From Cyanobacteria bacterium SBLK (lineage in GTDB: Bacteria > Cyanobacteriota > Cyanobacteriia > Cyanobacteriales > Spirulinaceae), in contig JAGHZQ010000034.1 in NCBI GenBank assembly GCA_017746715.1, positions 1 through 64,000 of the forward strand: a stretch of DNA of 64,000 nucleotides, written 5' to 3'. The position numbers and the translations under genes were made by a program. Within the stretch, counting starts at the first letter, position 1, and each line of letters starts with the position of its first letter. The notes beneath the pieces were generated by a model. That model was given only the letters and a program-made list of their open reading frames with translations, searched no databases and had not been told where the DNA came from. This document shows positions 45,980-53,666 of this stretch, piece after piece.

Positions 45980-46870
45980 ATGAATATTTTAGTGGTTGGA
46001 GGAGATTCAGATCCCAACCTGTCGGCTCTCTTGGCGACTTTGGAAAAACGAGGCTTAGAATATAAAGCATTGTTGGTGGGACAGCAATATCATCCTCGGG
46101 TGACTTGGGATATAAATGAAGATATTCTCTATCTCAATGGAGAGGCCAGCTCTCCCAAGGCTGTTTTTATCCGACACGATATCTTTACCCATTTAGCCAC
46201 GAAACGCCCTGCAACGGCTCAACGGGCTTACTCTTGGTTTACGACCCTTTCCGGATGGGTCTACGCTCATCCAGAAGTCCGCATTTTCAATCGCGATAAT
46301 GCACTGAAGGTAACGAATAAACCCCAAGTCCTTCATCTCGCGAAGAAGCTGGGTTTAACTGTCCCTTCAACATTACTCTCTAACGATGTCACTCTCCTAA
46401 TGCAGGAAATGAAAAAGGGTCCGTTAATTGTTAAACCCGTAAACGGTGGAGATTTTGCCCAAGAGTTAGCAGGAGTCCTCCAAAAAGCGCCTATTATTAA
46501 AAACAGTCTGGCAGCACCAGCACTCGTGCAAGAACAACTGGTTCCGCCAGAAATTCGCATTTATGGAATCGATTGTCAATTTTTTGTTTACAAACTTGTC
46601 GCCGATGCCTTAGACTATCGTTCCACCTCAGATTGTCAAGTCATTCCCCTGTCTGTCTCGGATGTACCGGAAGGCTTGCTCGATCGCTTGGCTGCCTTGA
46701 TGAGAGAATTGCAAATGGATTTTTGTGCGGCCGACTTCAAAGCCTGCCCTCAAACCGGAGAGTTAAAGTTTCTGGAAATTAATAACAGTCCGATGTTTGT
46801 CGCTTTTGATGCGGTTTCTGAGGGTCGTTTGATTGGTGCTTTTGTAGACTTCCTCAATGGGACTAATTGA
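45980..46870 (+). CDS. graspetide-type ATP-grasp ligase
   Basis: 296 residues, close to the MvdC/MvdD/PsnB class. Features: AVFIRHDIF, the WVYAHPEVRIFNRDNALKVTNKPQVLHLAKKLGLTVP block (N-x5-A-x2-K-x4-QL-like), an ATP-binding Lys in GPLIVKPVNGGDF, VQEQLVPPEIRIYGID, DALDYRS, FCAADFKACPQTGE and the metal-binding FLEINNSPMF. These enzymes phosphorylate an acidic side chain with ATP and let a Thr/Ser hydroxyl or Lys amine attack, giving an omega-ester or amide. With a precursor of TTxxxxEE repeats upstream, Thr-Glu esters are the expected product. It probably shares its transcript with the next two genes. Confidence 0.87.
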   Translation: MNILVVGGDSDPNLSALLATLEKRGLEYKALLVGQQYHPRVTWDINEDILYLNGEASSPKAVFIRHDIFTHLATKRPATAQRAYSWFTTLSGWVYAHPEVRIFNRDNALKVTNKPQVLHLAKKLGLTVPSTLLSNDVTLLMQEMKKGPLIVKPVNGGDFAQELAGVLQKAPIIKNSLAAPALVQEQLVPPEIRIYGIDCQFFVYKLVADALDYRSTSDCQVIPLSVSDVPEGLLDRLAALMRELQMDFCAADFKACPQTGELKFLEINNSPMFVAFDAVSEGRLIGAFVDFLNGTN

Positions 46871-46909
46871 TGGATATAGATGGCGATCGCACCTTGAAGG
46901 AAGAACACC

Positions 46910-47896
46910 ATGCCTCATCCTCTAACCCCCATCTTTCAATCCCTCTCGATTCAATCTCCCGATTCAATTTCTTTTGAGAAGACTCCCTCCCAGACTCCAG
47001 ATTCTCCTCCTTTCTTCTCCCGAGAAAGCCAACAACGGCTCATTCTCACCTTGAGAAATACCCTTTATCATCAGTGTTATACCCGTCCTTTGACTGCTCT
47101 TGGGGCTTTCTCACAGATGCTCTCGGAGGAGGAGGATATTTGGCAACAACTCTCTCGGGCCAACTGCGGGCACACGACGTGGGAAATCGGCTGGCAAATC
47201 CAACAAATCCAGTCAGGGGGAAATATTATTGCCAAGCGAGGACAAACTCGGTGTCAGATTAAAGCTGGGGATTATGCCATGACCTTCAGCGAAGATTTAC
47301 AGCCTTGGGTCGGGGGAGCAATAATGGTCTGTCGTCGTAAAGAATCTTTAACCTTACAAGCCGGGGTTTATTATGCCTTTGGAAATGCTCGACCCGAAGG
47401 AGAAAAACAAGCTCAGATCCTGCGTTTCTATTTTCATCCCCATCCAAGGAGAGCCGTTGCCAGAATATTTGCTCTGATTACCGGGTATTTGAATGGGAGA
47501 AGAGTACCCTTTACCTTGAAAACCTTAATGAAAGAAGAAGATCGCGATCGCGTTGATGGAACCGTACTCTATCTCTCCCAAACCCATTATCTCGATTTTG
47601 TCGATTTTTTGCGAACAACCTCTGGGGAGCTTTCATCCTTACTCAAACCCGAAGTTCCCTTATTCACCAAACCCCTCCATCCCGGGATTGGTTTAGCCGA
47701 AAGCCCGAAAACTGGAGAAAGTTTTGGCATGAATCGATGTCGTCTTCTCGCAGAAGCGATCGCGATCGCGTGGACTCGAGGTCGCCAAGATGAGGCCGCT
47801 AGATGGCAAGCCGCAACCCAAAAATTCGCTTCAGCAGGACTTTCTTTAGAGCGCCCTTATCTCAACCCCGGCAGCTCAGATATTTATACTCTTTGA
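46910..47896 (+). CDS. HopA1 family protein (putative phospho-Thr lyase)
   Basis: 328 residues. HopA1-type segments: LYHQCYTRPL, GWQIQQIQSGGNIIAKRGQTR, GVYYAFGNA, ILRFYFHPHP, VPFTLKTLMKEEDRDRVDGTVLYL and PLHPGIGLAESPKTGESFGMNRCRLLAEAI. HopA1 domains occur as type III effectors and, paired with an APH-like kinase, as the elimination enzyme in class V lanthipeptide and thioamitide pathways. The APH-like gene follows directly. By analogy it would eliminate phosphate from phospho-Thr/Ser of the precursor to give Dhb/Dha. GAAGGAAG upstream of the ATG serves as Shine-Dalgarno. Confidence 0.82.
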   Translation: MPHPLTPIFQSLSIQSPDSISFEKTPSQTPDSPPFFSRESQQRLILTLRNTLYHQCYTRPLTALGAFSQMLSEEEDIWQQLSRANCGHTTWEIGWQIQQIQSGGNIIAKRGQTRCQIKAGDYAMTFSEDLQPWVGGAIMVCRRKESLTLQAGVYYAFGNARPEGEKQAQILRFYFHPHPRRAVARIFALITGYLNGRRVPFTLKTLMKEEDRDRVDGTVLYLSQTHYLDFVDFLRTTSGELSSLLKPEVPLFTKPLHPGIGLAESPKTGESFGMNRCRLLAEAIAIAWTRGRQDEAARWQAATQKFASAGLSLERPYLNPGSSDIYTL

Positions 47897-47932
47897 ACAT
47901 TTTTTGAATTGATGATTTTGAATTGATTTAAC

Positions 47933-49003
47933 ATGGCGATCTTGACTCCTGCCAATATTATCGAGTATCTTCAACAACAAGGACTCTGCTCATCCGATAT
48001 CCCTTGGCAAATCGCCGAATTCCACAGCCGCAATCGCAATTTTGCCATTTATCACCCAGATAGCCAACAGGGTTTTTTTGTCAAGCAACTGCGAGTACAG
48101 GTTGCGGAAAGCCTTCGGATGATGCAACGCGAAGCTACAGTTTATTGGTTGGTTCAGAATCACCCCGATTTTTCTCCCTTAAGTTCCTTAGTGCCGACTT
48201 TTTTTAAGTTTGATGGCAAGCTCAGAGTCATTATTTTGGAATGGCTACCTGAAGGACGAAATTCCCTCGCCTCTCTTCCTCGGGAATTTTTGCTTTCCCC
48301 TCGATTTGGTCGAATTTTGGGAACGGTCTTGGCCGATCTGCACGCGATCGCTAAACCCAGTCACAATCCCGCTCCTGATGCGTTCATCCATCAAATTCCT
48401 CATATTTTTACCGCTCACCGAAATGATTCCCTGAGACAATGGCTAGGTGCGGGGCAAATGCAGTTAATCTCGCAAATGAAAGATTATCCTCGTTTGCTCG
48501 ATTGCCTCGATAATTTAGTTGAAAACTGGCGTGTTGAAACCCTGACTCACGGCGATCTCAAGTTTGAGAATGCGATCGCTCATCTGCAATCCTCCTCTCC
48601 TTGGGTCAAGCTGGTAGACTGGGAACTTGCGGATTTTGGCGATCCTTGTTGGGATTTGGGGTGTATTTTCCAAGCCTACTTATATCTCTGTTTAAGCACG
48701 TCTCCGACACAACCCAATCTTTCTCTGAGAAAGCGACTCAACCAAGCACAAATGCAACTCGAAAGCGTGTCTCCCAGTTTACAAGCCTTTTGGCAAACCT
48801 ATTGCCAGAAGCGAAAAAATAACAGAGAAGATGCTCTTTTTTTGGAGCGTTCTCTACAGTGTATGGCAGCACGGACAATCCAAATGGCGATCGAGGTTAT
48901 GCACGGACGAGAAAAACCGACTCCTCTCGCGATCGCTCTCTTAGAGACAAGCGCGGAAGTGATGGACGATCCGGGACAAATAAAAGATTGGTTTGGAATT
49001 TAG
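47933..49003 (+). CDS. APH-fold phosphotransferase (putative RiPP Thr/Ser kinase)
   Basis: 356 residues. The aminoglycoside-phosphotransferase fold shows an N-lobe (FHSRNRNFAIYHPDSQQGFFVKQLR with the ATP-binding Lys, MQREATVYWLV with the Glu) and a C-lobe with the catalytic loop LTHGDLKFENAI and the metal-binding LVDWELADFGDPCWDLG. Linked to a HopA1 gene and a Thr-rich precursor, it most likely phosphorylates Thr or Ser side chains before elimination. It follows the HopA1 gene by 36 bp and ends the four-gene cluster. A small-molecule kinase is the alternative if the cluster association is accidental. Confidence 0.82.
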   Translation: MAILTPANIIEYLQQQGLCSSDIPWQIAEFHSRNRNFAIYHPDSQQGFFVKQLRVQVAESLRMMQREATVYWLVQNHPDFSPLSSLVPTFFKFDGKLRVIILEWLPEGRNSLASLPREFLLSPRFGRILGTVLADLHAIAKPSHNPAPDAFIHQIPHIFTAHRNDSLRQWLGAGQMQLISQMKDYPRLLDCLDNLVENWRVETLTHGDLKFENAIAHLQSSSPWVKLVDWELADFGDPCWDLGCIFQAYLYLCLSTSPTQPNLSLRKRLNQAQMQLESVSPSLQAFWQTYCQKRKNNREDALFLERSLQCMAARTIQMAIEVMHGREKPTPLAIALLETSAEVMDDPGQIKDWFGI

Positions 49004-49181
49004 GTAATTGCTGCGAGGAATGGGCAGGATGGGGAGAAGATAAGAGCAAACGATCTCCTTTGATTAACAGGAAACTCCCTCCGCAAGATTGCTCCTCCAG
49101 AGGAAAGAGGACTACTATAGGAGACACCTCATTCCTTATAGATTAAGGCAAGTCTAAATGTTTCTTAAATTTATATGTATC

Positions 49182-49210
49182 TTGACAGTAGCGATCGCTT
49201 AACTCATAAT
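49182..49210 (+). promoter_or_regulatory. sigma-70 type promoter
   Basis: TTGACA (49182-49187), 17 bases containing a GCGATCGC site, then CATAAT (49205-49210). Near-consensus housekeeping promoter for the gene at 49344, implying a 5' leader of about 125 bases. The start of the gap (49004-49180) shows nothing else recognised. Confidence 0.65.
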
Positions 49211-49343
49211 ACATAGGCAAATCGAGAATTCCTACAGAAGAATGGGTTTAGAGCTTAGGTCGAATAAAAAATCTTGTTTGCCTTCATTTTGACCGATCTT
49301 CAAATTCTCGAACGCTTAAACATAATAAAAGGAGTGACATTTG

Positions 49344-49739
49344 ATGTTTCTTAAAGTAATCAAAAGCATATTTGCTTTTGGAATCGTTTTGGTTAGCTTA
49401 TTTTCTCTTATCCAAACTCCAAGTTTCGCAGTAGAGGTTCAAGTCCCATCGCAAAGTTTACCATTCACTCAATGCGCCAATGAGAGAGTTTTTTTGGCTT
49501 CCCTCCCCCAAAACCCCGGCTGGTATTATGCGGTACTCACAAGTAATAGCATTTATACATGCTTAGGACCTGCATCTTCTGATGAAGCAGCTAGCTCTTC
49601 CAGTAACTCAGATCCTTCTCGCTGTTTTTCAGAAAATGCTCAATTTAGACTAGTGAAGGGCAATTACTATGGTACTCGAGCTGCGAAGCTCGAACCCTAT
49701 TTCACGGATGCAGATGTACGTACATGCCTCGGGTTTTAA
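49344..49739 (+). CDS. small secreted Cys-containing protein, function unknown
   Basis: 131 residues from the ATG at 49344, nine bases after GGAG; a TTG at 49341 is also in frame. Signal peptide FLKVIKSIFAFGIVLVSLFSLIQTPSFA. The mature part holds four Cys residues (FTQCANERVF, YTCLGP, SRCFSE, RTCLGF), a low-complexity SSSSNSD linker and a terminal GF. No family was recognised. Its own consensus promoter lies upstream and a GGGCAAAC-type terminator follows. Confidence 0.65.
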   Translation: MFLKVIKSIFAFGIVLVSLFSLIQTPSFAVEVQVPSQSLPFTQCANERVFLASLPQNPGWYYAVLTSNSIYTCLGPASSDEAASSSSNSDPSRCFSENAQFRLVKGNYYGTRAAKLEPYFTDADVRTCLGF

Positions 49740-49821
49740 TCAAAATCAGACGAACTAAATAGTTAGGGATAATCAAGTTCGATCTTCAATAAGGTTGCAT
49801 AACTATTCCCAGATAATCTAA

Positions 49822-49854
49822 GGGCAGACTGTTTTAAAATGGTTTGCCCTTTTT
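49822..49854 (+). terminator. GGGCAAAC-type terminator
   Basis: GGGCAGACTGTTTTAAAATG then GTTTGCCC and TTTTT. Same family as at 43963, 50911, 51650 and 55495. It closes the 49344 gene. Confidence 0.7.
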
Positions 49855-49861
49855 GAAAAGG

Positions 49862-49927
49862 CGCGATCGCGCCCGAGATCTCGACTTAGAGCATCTAAGT
49901 CAAAACAAAAGCGGTAACAAGTCGGTA
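49862..49927 (+). repeat. post-terminator cassette, copy 1
   Basis: Begins with an HIP1-like GCGCGATCGCGCCCGAGATC, continues with the perfect hairpin GACTTAGA-gca-TCTAAGTC (49883-49901), then CAAAACAAAAGCGG and AAGTCGGT. Nearly the same block follows the terminator at 50911 (50993-51056) and a diverged one the terminator at 51650. AAAGCGGT and AAGTCGGT here are 11 bp apart. Confidence 0.65.
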
Positions 49928-49970
49928 TCCAGATTTTTAGACTCTTTGAACATTTTTGGAATCGATCGTT

Positions 49971-50192
49971 TTGAAAGGGTAGATTTTGTATCCTCTCCTT
50001 ATTATTTGCGATGGCTTAACTTTATAGTTTAAGTTTATAAACTTCACTTGACAGCTCTCTATCCTCTTTGAATTTAAGGATAGATGATTTTGCCTCTTAA
50101 GTTTACTCAGTTTACCCAAGAGGCTATATTCCTTGTCGCGCAAGACGACACTAACTTTGTTCTTAAATTCCCTAACTTGGCTTGATATGAGC
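49971..50192 (+). repeat. long intergenic repeat, copy A
   Basis: About 220 bp closely similar to 54513-54729 and, in its 3' 100 bp, to 53373-53468. Shared marks: GATGGCTTAACTTTAT, a palindrome AAGTTTATAAACTT (50030-50043), TTTACCCAAGAGGCT, ATTCCTTGT with GCAAGACGACACTAAC, and CCCTAACTTGGCTTGA. Each copy sits about 100-210 bp before an ATG in the same orientation, so it may carry a promoter or operator. Confidence 0.7.
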
Positions 50193-50292
50193 AGCGATAT
50201 TATCCATACTAAAGTACGTGACGCACAAATAGTCAGTATAAACCATTTAAATTTGACTATTTTTGTTTTGCCAATAAGGAGAAAGACTAACA

Positions 50293-50859
50293 ATGAAAAG
50301 GATTGCCTCACTTTTTTCAATAGTTCTCGTTTTGTTTATTGCGATCTCTGCAATCTCAGCAGAGGATGCTGCTGCAGAAAACTATTTGACTGACATCAAA
50401 GTCCAATATGATGGCAACGATCCCGGTCCCCGACAGGAGGTAGGCTGGTATTTCGTCCCATTCGATCTGAATTACACAGTGGGTGGAGATTATATTTACC
50501 TCGGTTACCAAGCATCTGAAGCATATGGAGCATATGGAAAGGGACAGCCACCGATCACTAGCATCAATTTTTTTGCCACTGAGGATTCACAGGAAGGTCC
50601 GCAGTATGGATGGTATCACTGGGATGGGCACGATCTTAATCATAATGCTGGTGGAGACTGGATCTACGTTGAGTGGAATGTTAACGAACCAGGTCTCGAT
50701 CCCATTACTGATATCGCATTTAAAGCCACACCTGACGCTTACGTTCCATATGCTGGACCGGGTTGGGAGCATGTTGGATGCGACCTTAATCGAGGAGCTG
50801 GTGGAGATTACATCTTTGCCTATGTTTGCCGTAAGAAATATGGTTGCGATCCAGTATAG
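50293..50859 (+). CDS. secreted MABP-like beta-prism protein
   Basis: 188 residues, signal peptide KRIASLFSIVLVLFIAISAISA. The mature part has three repeats of about 50 residues, each with an I-T-x-I strand, an aromatic GW-Y/E segment and a DLNxxxGGDYIY signature: FDLNYTVGGDYIYLGYQ, HDLNHNAGGDWIYVEWN, CDLNRGAGGDYIFAYVC. DLN-x-GAGG-x-x-IY is the hallmark of MABP-type beta-prism domains, found in eukaryotic trafficking proteins and in some bacterial secreted proteins that attach to membranes. The ligand here is unknown. Long repeat copy A lies upstream and a GGGCAAAC-type terminator downstream. Confidence 0.72.
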   Translation: MKRIASLFSIVLVLFIAISAISAEDAAAENYLTDIKVQYDGNDPGPRQEVGWYFVPFDLNYTVGGDYIYLGYQASEAYGAYGKGQPPITSINFFATEDSQEGPQYGWYHWDGHDLNHNAGGDWIYVEWNVNEPGLDPITDIAFKATPDAYVPYAGPGWEHVGCDLNRGAGGDYIFAYVCRKKYGCDPV

Positions 50860-50910
50860 TAGGATTTTTCTGTAACAGCAAGATGCGCTCCTCTCTGTCA
50901 ATATAATCTA

Positions 50911-50940
50911 AAGGGCAAACCATTAAAACGGTGCCCTTTT
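50911..50940 (+). terminator. GGGCAAAC-type terminator
   Basis: AAGGGCAAACCATTAAAACG then GTGCCCTTTT; stem AAGGGCA(AAC) with (CGG)TGCCCTT. The sequence after it (TTGCATGGGAGAGG, GATCGGGAGG, TGGAGAGGTGGCGATCGCGC) is repeated after the terminator at 51650. Confidence 0.7.
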
Positions 50941-50992
50941 CAATTGCATGGGAGAGGATATCTCGATCGATCGGGAGGATGGAGAGGTGGCG

Positions 50993-51201
50993 ATCGCGCT
51001 CGAGATCCCGACTTAGAGAATCTAAGTCAAAACAAAAGCGGTAACAAGTCGGTATGAAGTTGGTAACAAAGTCAAAAGTCAAAACAAAAGCGGTAACAAG
51101 TCGGTATGAAGTTGGTAACAAAGTCAAAAGTCAAAACAAAAGCGGTATCAAGTCAATATTAAGTCGGTCATAAGTCGGTTACAAGTCGGTTACAAGTCGG
51201 A
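50993..51201 (+). repeat. 52-bp tandem repeat and phased AAGTCGGT array
   Basis: After cassette copy 2 (hairpin GACTTAGA-gaa-TCTAAGTC at 51010-51028), a 52-bp unit starting GTCAAAACAAAAGCGGTAAC repeats at 51026, 51078 and, partly, 51130. Then AAGTC(GGT) occurs at 51150, 51161, 51172, 51183 and 51194, exactly 11 bp apart. It lies 170-370 bp upstream of the 51369 gene. The spacing puts the motifs on one face of the helix, as for an OmpR-type regulator. It is not a CRISPR array: there are no unique spacers. Confidence 0.7.
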
Positions 51202-51368
51202 TAAGAACTCGGGACGCGCTCGAATATGATGAATTTCAAGGTTCAAACAACCGACACTTTGATTTATGTAGAGAACACAAAACAGACCAATCAATTTCGA
51301 TTGTAAATTTTGTGCTATCTCCAATAAATCTATAAGTTCTCCATTCAATTATCAATGAGGATTTTCTC

Positions 51369-51608
51369 ATGAAAGTATCACGAATTACTTCCGTTTTTGC
51401 CGCAGTTCTGGCTATCTTCACTTTTGTTCTTTCTTCTGCAGTTTTTGCTCCTGCAGCCAAGGCTATCACTCGTTTTGCCCCTCAATCTGGAAATCCCGAG
51501 ATTACAAAGATTGTCTCTCCTTCTATTACGCGAAACAATACCAATCAATGCGCTCCTAACTGCGATTCTCCGATACAAAGCCCCTCTATTACGAGAGCAA
51601 AACGATAA
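51369..51608 (+). CDS. small secreted peptide, function unknown
   Basis: 79 residues with a signal peptide (ITSVFAAVLAIFTFVLSSAVFAPAAKA) and a mature part of about 45 residues, containing the repeated string SPSITR twice, two Cys (QCAPNCDSP) and a basic end (RAKR). No relative recognised. A perfect GGGCAAAC-type terminator follows. Confidence 0.6.
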   Translation: MKVSRITSVFAAVLAIFTFVLSSAVFAPAAKAITRFAPQSGNPEITKIVSPSITRNNTNQCAPNCDSPIQSPSITRAKR

Positions 51609-51649
51609 GTAAAGTAGTATCTCAATCCAGAGTGCTATAGAGCATTATC

Positions 51650-51689
51650 AAGGGCAAACGGTTCGATTAAGCAACCGTTTGCCCTTTTT
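51650..51689 (+). terminator. GGGCAAAC-type terminator, perfect stem
   Basis: AAGGGCAAACGGTT pairs completely with AACCGTTTGCCCTT and is followed by T residues. The clearest member of the terminator family of the island. Confidence 0.82.
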
Positions 51690-51799
51690 AATTGCATGGG
51701 AGAGGGAGAGAAGATCGCGGTCGATCGGGAGGCTGGAGAGGTGGCGATCGCGCCCGAGCTCTCGATTTCAAAAATCCAACTCAGAACAAAAACGGTTAT

Positions 51800-51829
51800 A
51801 AGTCGGTTATAAGTCAGATATAAGTCGGT
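51800..51829 (+). promoter_or_regulatory. phased AAGTCGGT direct repeats upstream of the NB-ARC gene
   Basis: AAGTCGGT at 51800, AAGTCAGA at 51811 and AAGTCGGT at 51822: three 8-bp units with 3-bp spacers (11-bp period), 80 bp before the ATG at 51910. Same motif and orientation as upstream of the 39688 and 51369 genes. Confidence 0.55.
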
Positions 51830-51909
51830 CAATATTGGGGTTGAACTCAGATACCTGCGGGATTTAATGAATTTTGTTGGGCTGCGAAGATCGAAAGTAC
51901 AACAAAGTT

Positions 51910-53259
51910 ATGTTAAACCGAAAACAATCATCCAAAAAGCGCCAACGCGGTGTGGTTTTGAGCGATCGCGGCTCGAGCAAAATTTTAGAGGCTAGACGTG
52001 CTTCGGAACAGCATGAAAATCAGGGCGAACCCTATACTGTGGAAGAGTTAGCAGAACGAACGGGTCTCGATCCTCATACTTTGAGCAAAGTCTTTAACCG
52101 CAACGTCAAAGTTGATAAACGAACATTGCAGCTTTGCTTCCAGGCCTTTAACTTAACCTTAGAAGAGAGGGATTATCAAAACGACGGGAATTCCCAGCAC
52201 AAGAGCCAGATCGACAGCGTAAAAACCTACGATCGCTGGGGAGAATTCCCCGACATTACGGATTTTTGCGGGCGCGCGACGGAACTCGTCCAACTAAAAC
52301 AGTGGATTTTATCGGAACGGTGTCGCGCGATCGCCCTATTTGGTCAAAGGGGGGTAGGTAAAACATTTTTAGCGGCAAAGTTGGTGGACGAACTTCATAC
52401 CGAATTCGATCTCGTACTGTGGCGATCGCTTGACACCCTACCCCCCATCCGAGAATTACTGACGGAATTGATTCTCTCTTTTCCCCATTTTTCTCGAGAG
52501 GAATTAGCCCATAATGTCCAAGGCAAGCTCTCCCAGTTGATACGCTGCTTGCGAAGCGTTCGCTGTCTCTTAGTGTTAGATGGAGTAGAACGGGTGCTGC
52601 ACCCCGACTCCTCCGATTCCGACAATCATGGCAATACGACCGGAAAGATACCGGAGTGCGAGTGGTATCGAAGGTTGCTCAAGCGCTTGGGAGAGGTTTC
52701 CTATATGGGTTGTACGATTGTTACCTCTTGCCAGAAACTGTCAGAGATTCAGTATGGTGTTAGAGACAATTCCCCCAAGCGGATGTTGCAATTGCAAGGG
52801 TTGACAGTAGAAGACGGAAAGACATTGTGCAATATAGGGACAACTTTACAAGCAACCCAAAGCGAGTGGGAAACTCTCATTCATTATTATGGCGGGCATC
52901 CCCTCTTCCTAAAGATGGCAGTAGCAACGATCCGCAATCTTTTCAATGACAAAGTGGCAGAGTTTCTGCATGGCGATATCAATCCCTATGGGGAGATTCG
53001 CCAGTATTTAGACCGAGAATTTCAAACGCTATCCGTTACAGAACAACAGTTGCTCTGCTACTTAGTCCAACAGGGCGATCGCATTTCCTTTAAAGATATT
53101 CGAGACCAATCTCCCCCTTTAATGATATTGCCGATACTGATCGAAGCGTTTGAGGGGTTGGAAGAGCGATCGCTCATTGTTAAGCAAAAGGATTACTTTA
53201 TTCTGCCCCCTGCGATCCGAGATTCCGCGATCGCCTGGTGCAAGGCGAACGAGCTTTAA
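51910..53259 (+). CDS. vMAP-type NB-ARC (STAND) ATPase
   Basis: 449 residues from the ATG at 51910. The N-terminal 90 residues are the vMAP/helix-turn-helix-like module common before NB-ARC in cyanobacteria (VLSDRGSSKILEARRASEQ, YTVEELAERTGLDPHTLSKVF, VDKRTLQLCFQAFNLTLEERDY). The ATPase core has AIALFGQRGVGKTFLAAKL (P-loop), CLLVLDGVER (Walker B), IVTSCQKL and HYYGGHPLFLKMA. There is no C-terminal WD40 or TPR sensor, so it is a short form. It may be a signal-responsive switch; a regulatory link to the neighbouring secreted proteins is only inferred. The last 33 bases and 31 bases after the stop are duplicated at 54442. Confidence 0.82.
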   Translation: MLNRKQSSKKRQRGVVLSDRGSSKILEARRASEQHENQGEPYTVEELAERTGLDPHTLSKVFNRNVKVDKRTLQLCFQAFNLTLEERDYQNDGNSQHKSQIDSVKTYDRWGEFPDITDFCGRATELVQLKQWILSERCRAIALFGQRGVGKTFLAAKLVDELHTEFDLVLWRSLDTLPPIRELLTELILSFPHFSREELAHNVQGKLSQLIRCLRSVRCLLVLDGVERVLHPDSSDSDNHGNTTGKIPECEWYRRLLKRLGEVSYMGCTIVTSCQKLSEIQYGVRDNSPKRMLQLQGLTVEDGKTLCNIGTTLQATQSEWETLIHYYGGHPLFLKMAVATIRNLFNDKVAEFLHGDINPYGEIRQYLDREFQTLSVTEQQLLCYLVQQGDRISFKDIRDQSPPLMILPILIEAFEGLEERSLIVKQKDYFILPPAIRDSAIAWCKANEL

Positions 53260-53290
53260 GGATGGGTTTCGTCTATCGAGGCGATGGAAT
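53227..53290 (+). repeat. 64-bp duplicated segment, copy 1 (3' end of NB-ARC gene)
   Basis: From GCGATCGCC through the last codons (WCKANEL) and stop of the ATPase gene into the intergenic GATGGGTTTCGTCTATCGAG. Identical at 63 of 64 positions to 54442-54505. The two copies flank the AidA/PixA paralogue 4 gene. Confidence 0.9.
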
Positions 53291-53372
53291 CCGATCTCAA
53301 ATCTGCTTGAACATCTTACTTTCCGTGGGGAAGCGGGGGGAGCGGGGCAAGCCTGAGTGCGGACAACTTTGA

Positions 53373-53468
53373 ACCCTAACTTTACTAAGTTTACCCAAGA
53401 GGTTGTATTCCTTGTTGTGCAAGACAACACTAACTTTTTCCTTAAGCTCCCTAACTTGGCTTGATATT
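53373..53468 (+). repeat. long intergenic repeat, copy B (3' part only)
   Basis: Carries the shared segments CCTAACTTTACTAAGTTTAC, CCAAGAGGTTGTATTCCTTG, GCAAGACAACACTAAC and CCCTAACTTGGCTTGATA, about 200 bp upstream of the 53667 gene in the same orientation. The 5' part with the AAGTTT palindrome is missing. Confidence 0.7.
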
Positions 53469-53666
53469 AATAGTGACTTCCAGAACAATTGAGTAGTGAA
53501 GATCGATTAAGGTTTTTACTTTTGTTACTAATGCTGTAGCAATTCAGAAACAAGTCATCCATCTTCGATTCTAAGCCCATTCCATTTCTGACTCTCAGAA
53601 AAAATAGGGTCAATATTCGCAGCCTACAAACATCTCAATCAACAACTTATAACAGAGGACCATACC

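Noticed and set aside
45128..49003. Class V lanthipeptide cluster
   Set aside because: The HopA1 and APH genes fit, but the precursor has no Cys, so thioether rings cannot form; the TTxxxxEE repeats and ATP-grasp point to a graspetide-type product.
50048..50076. TTGACA promoter in long repeat copy A
   Set aside because: There is no acceptable -10 at 16-18 bp and the TTGACA is not kept in copy C, so it is not a convincing shared promoter.
51026..51201. Possible CRISPR array
   Set aside because: The 52-bp units are direct tandem copies without unique spacers, there are no cas genes nearby, and the sequence grades into an 11-bp phased motif.
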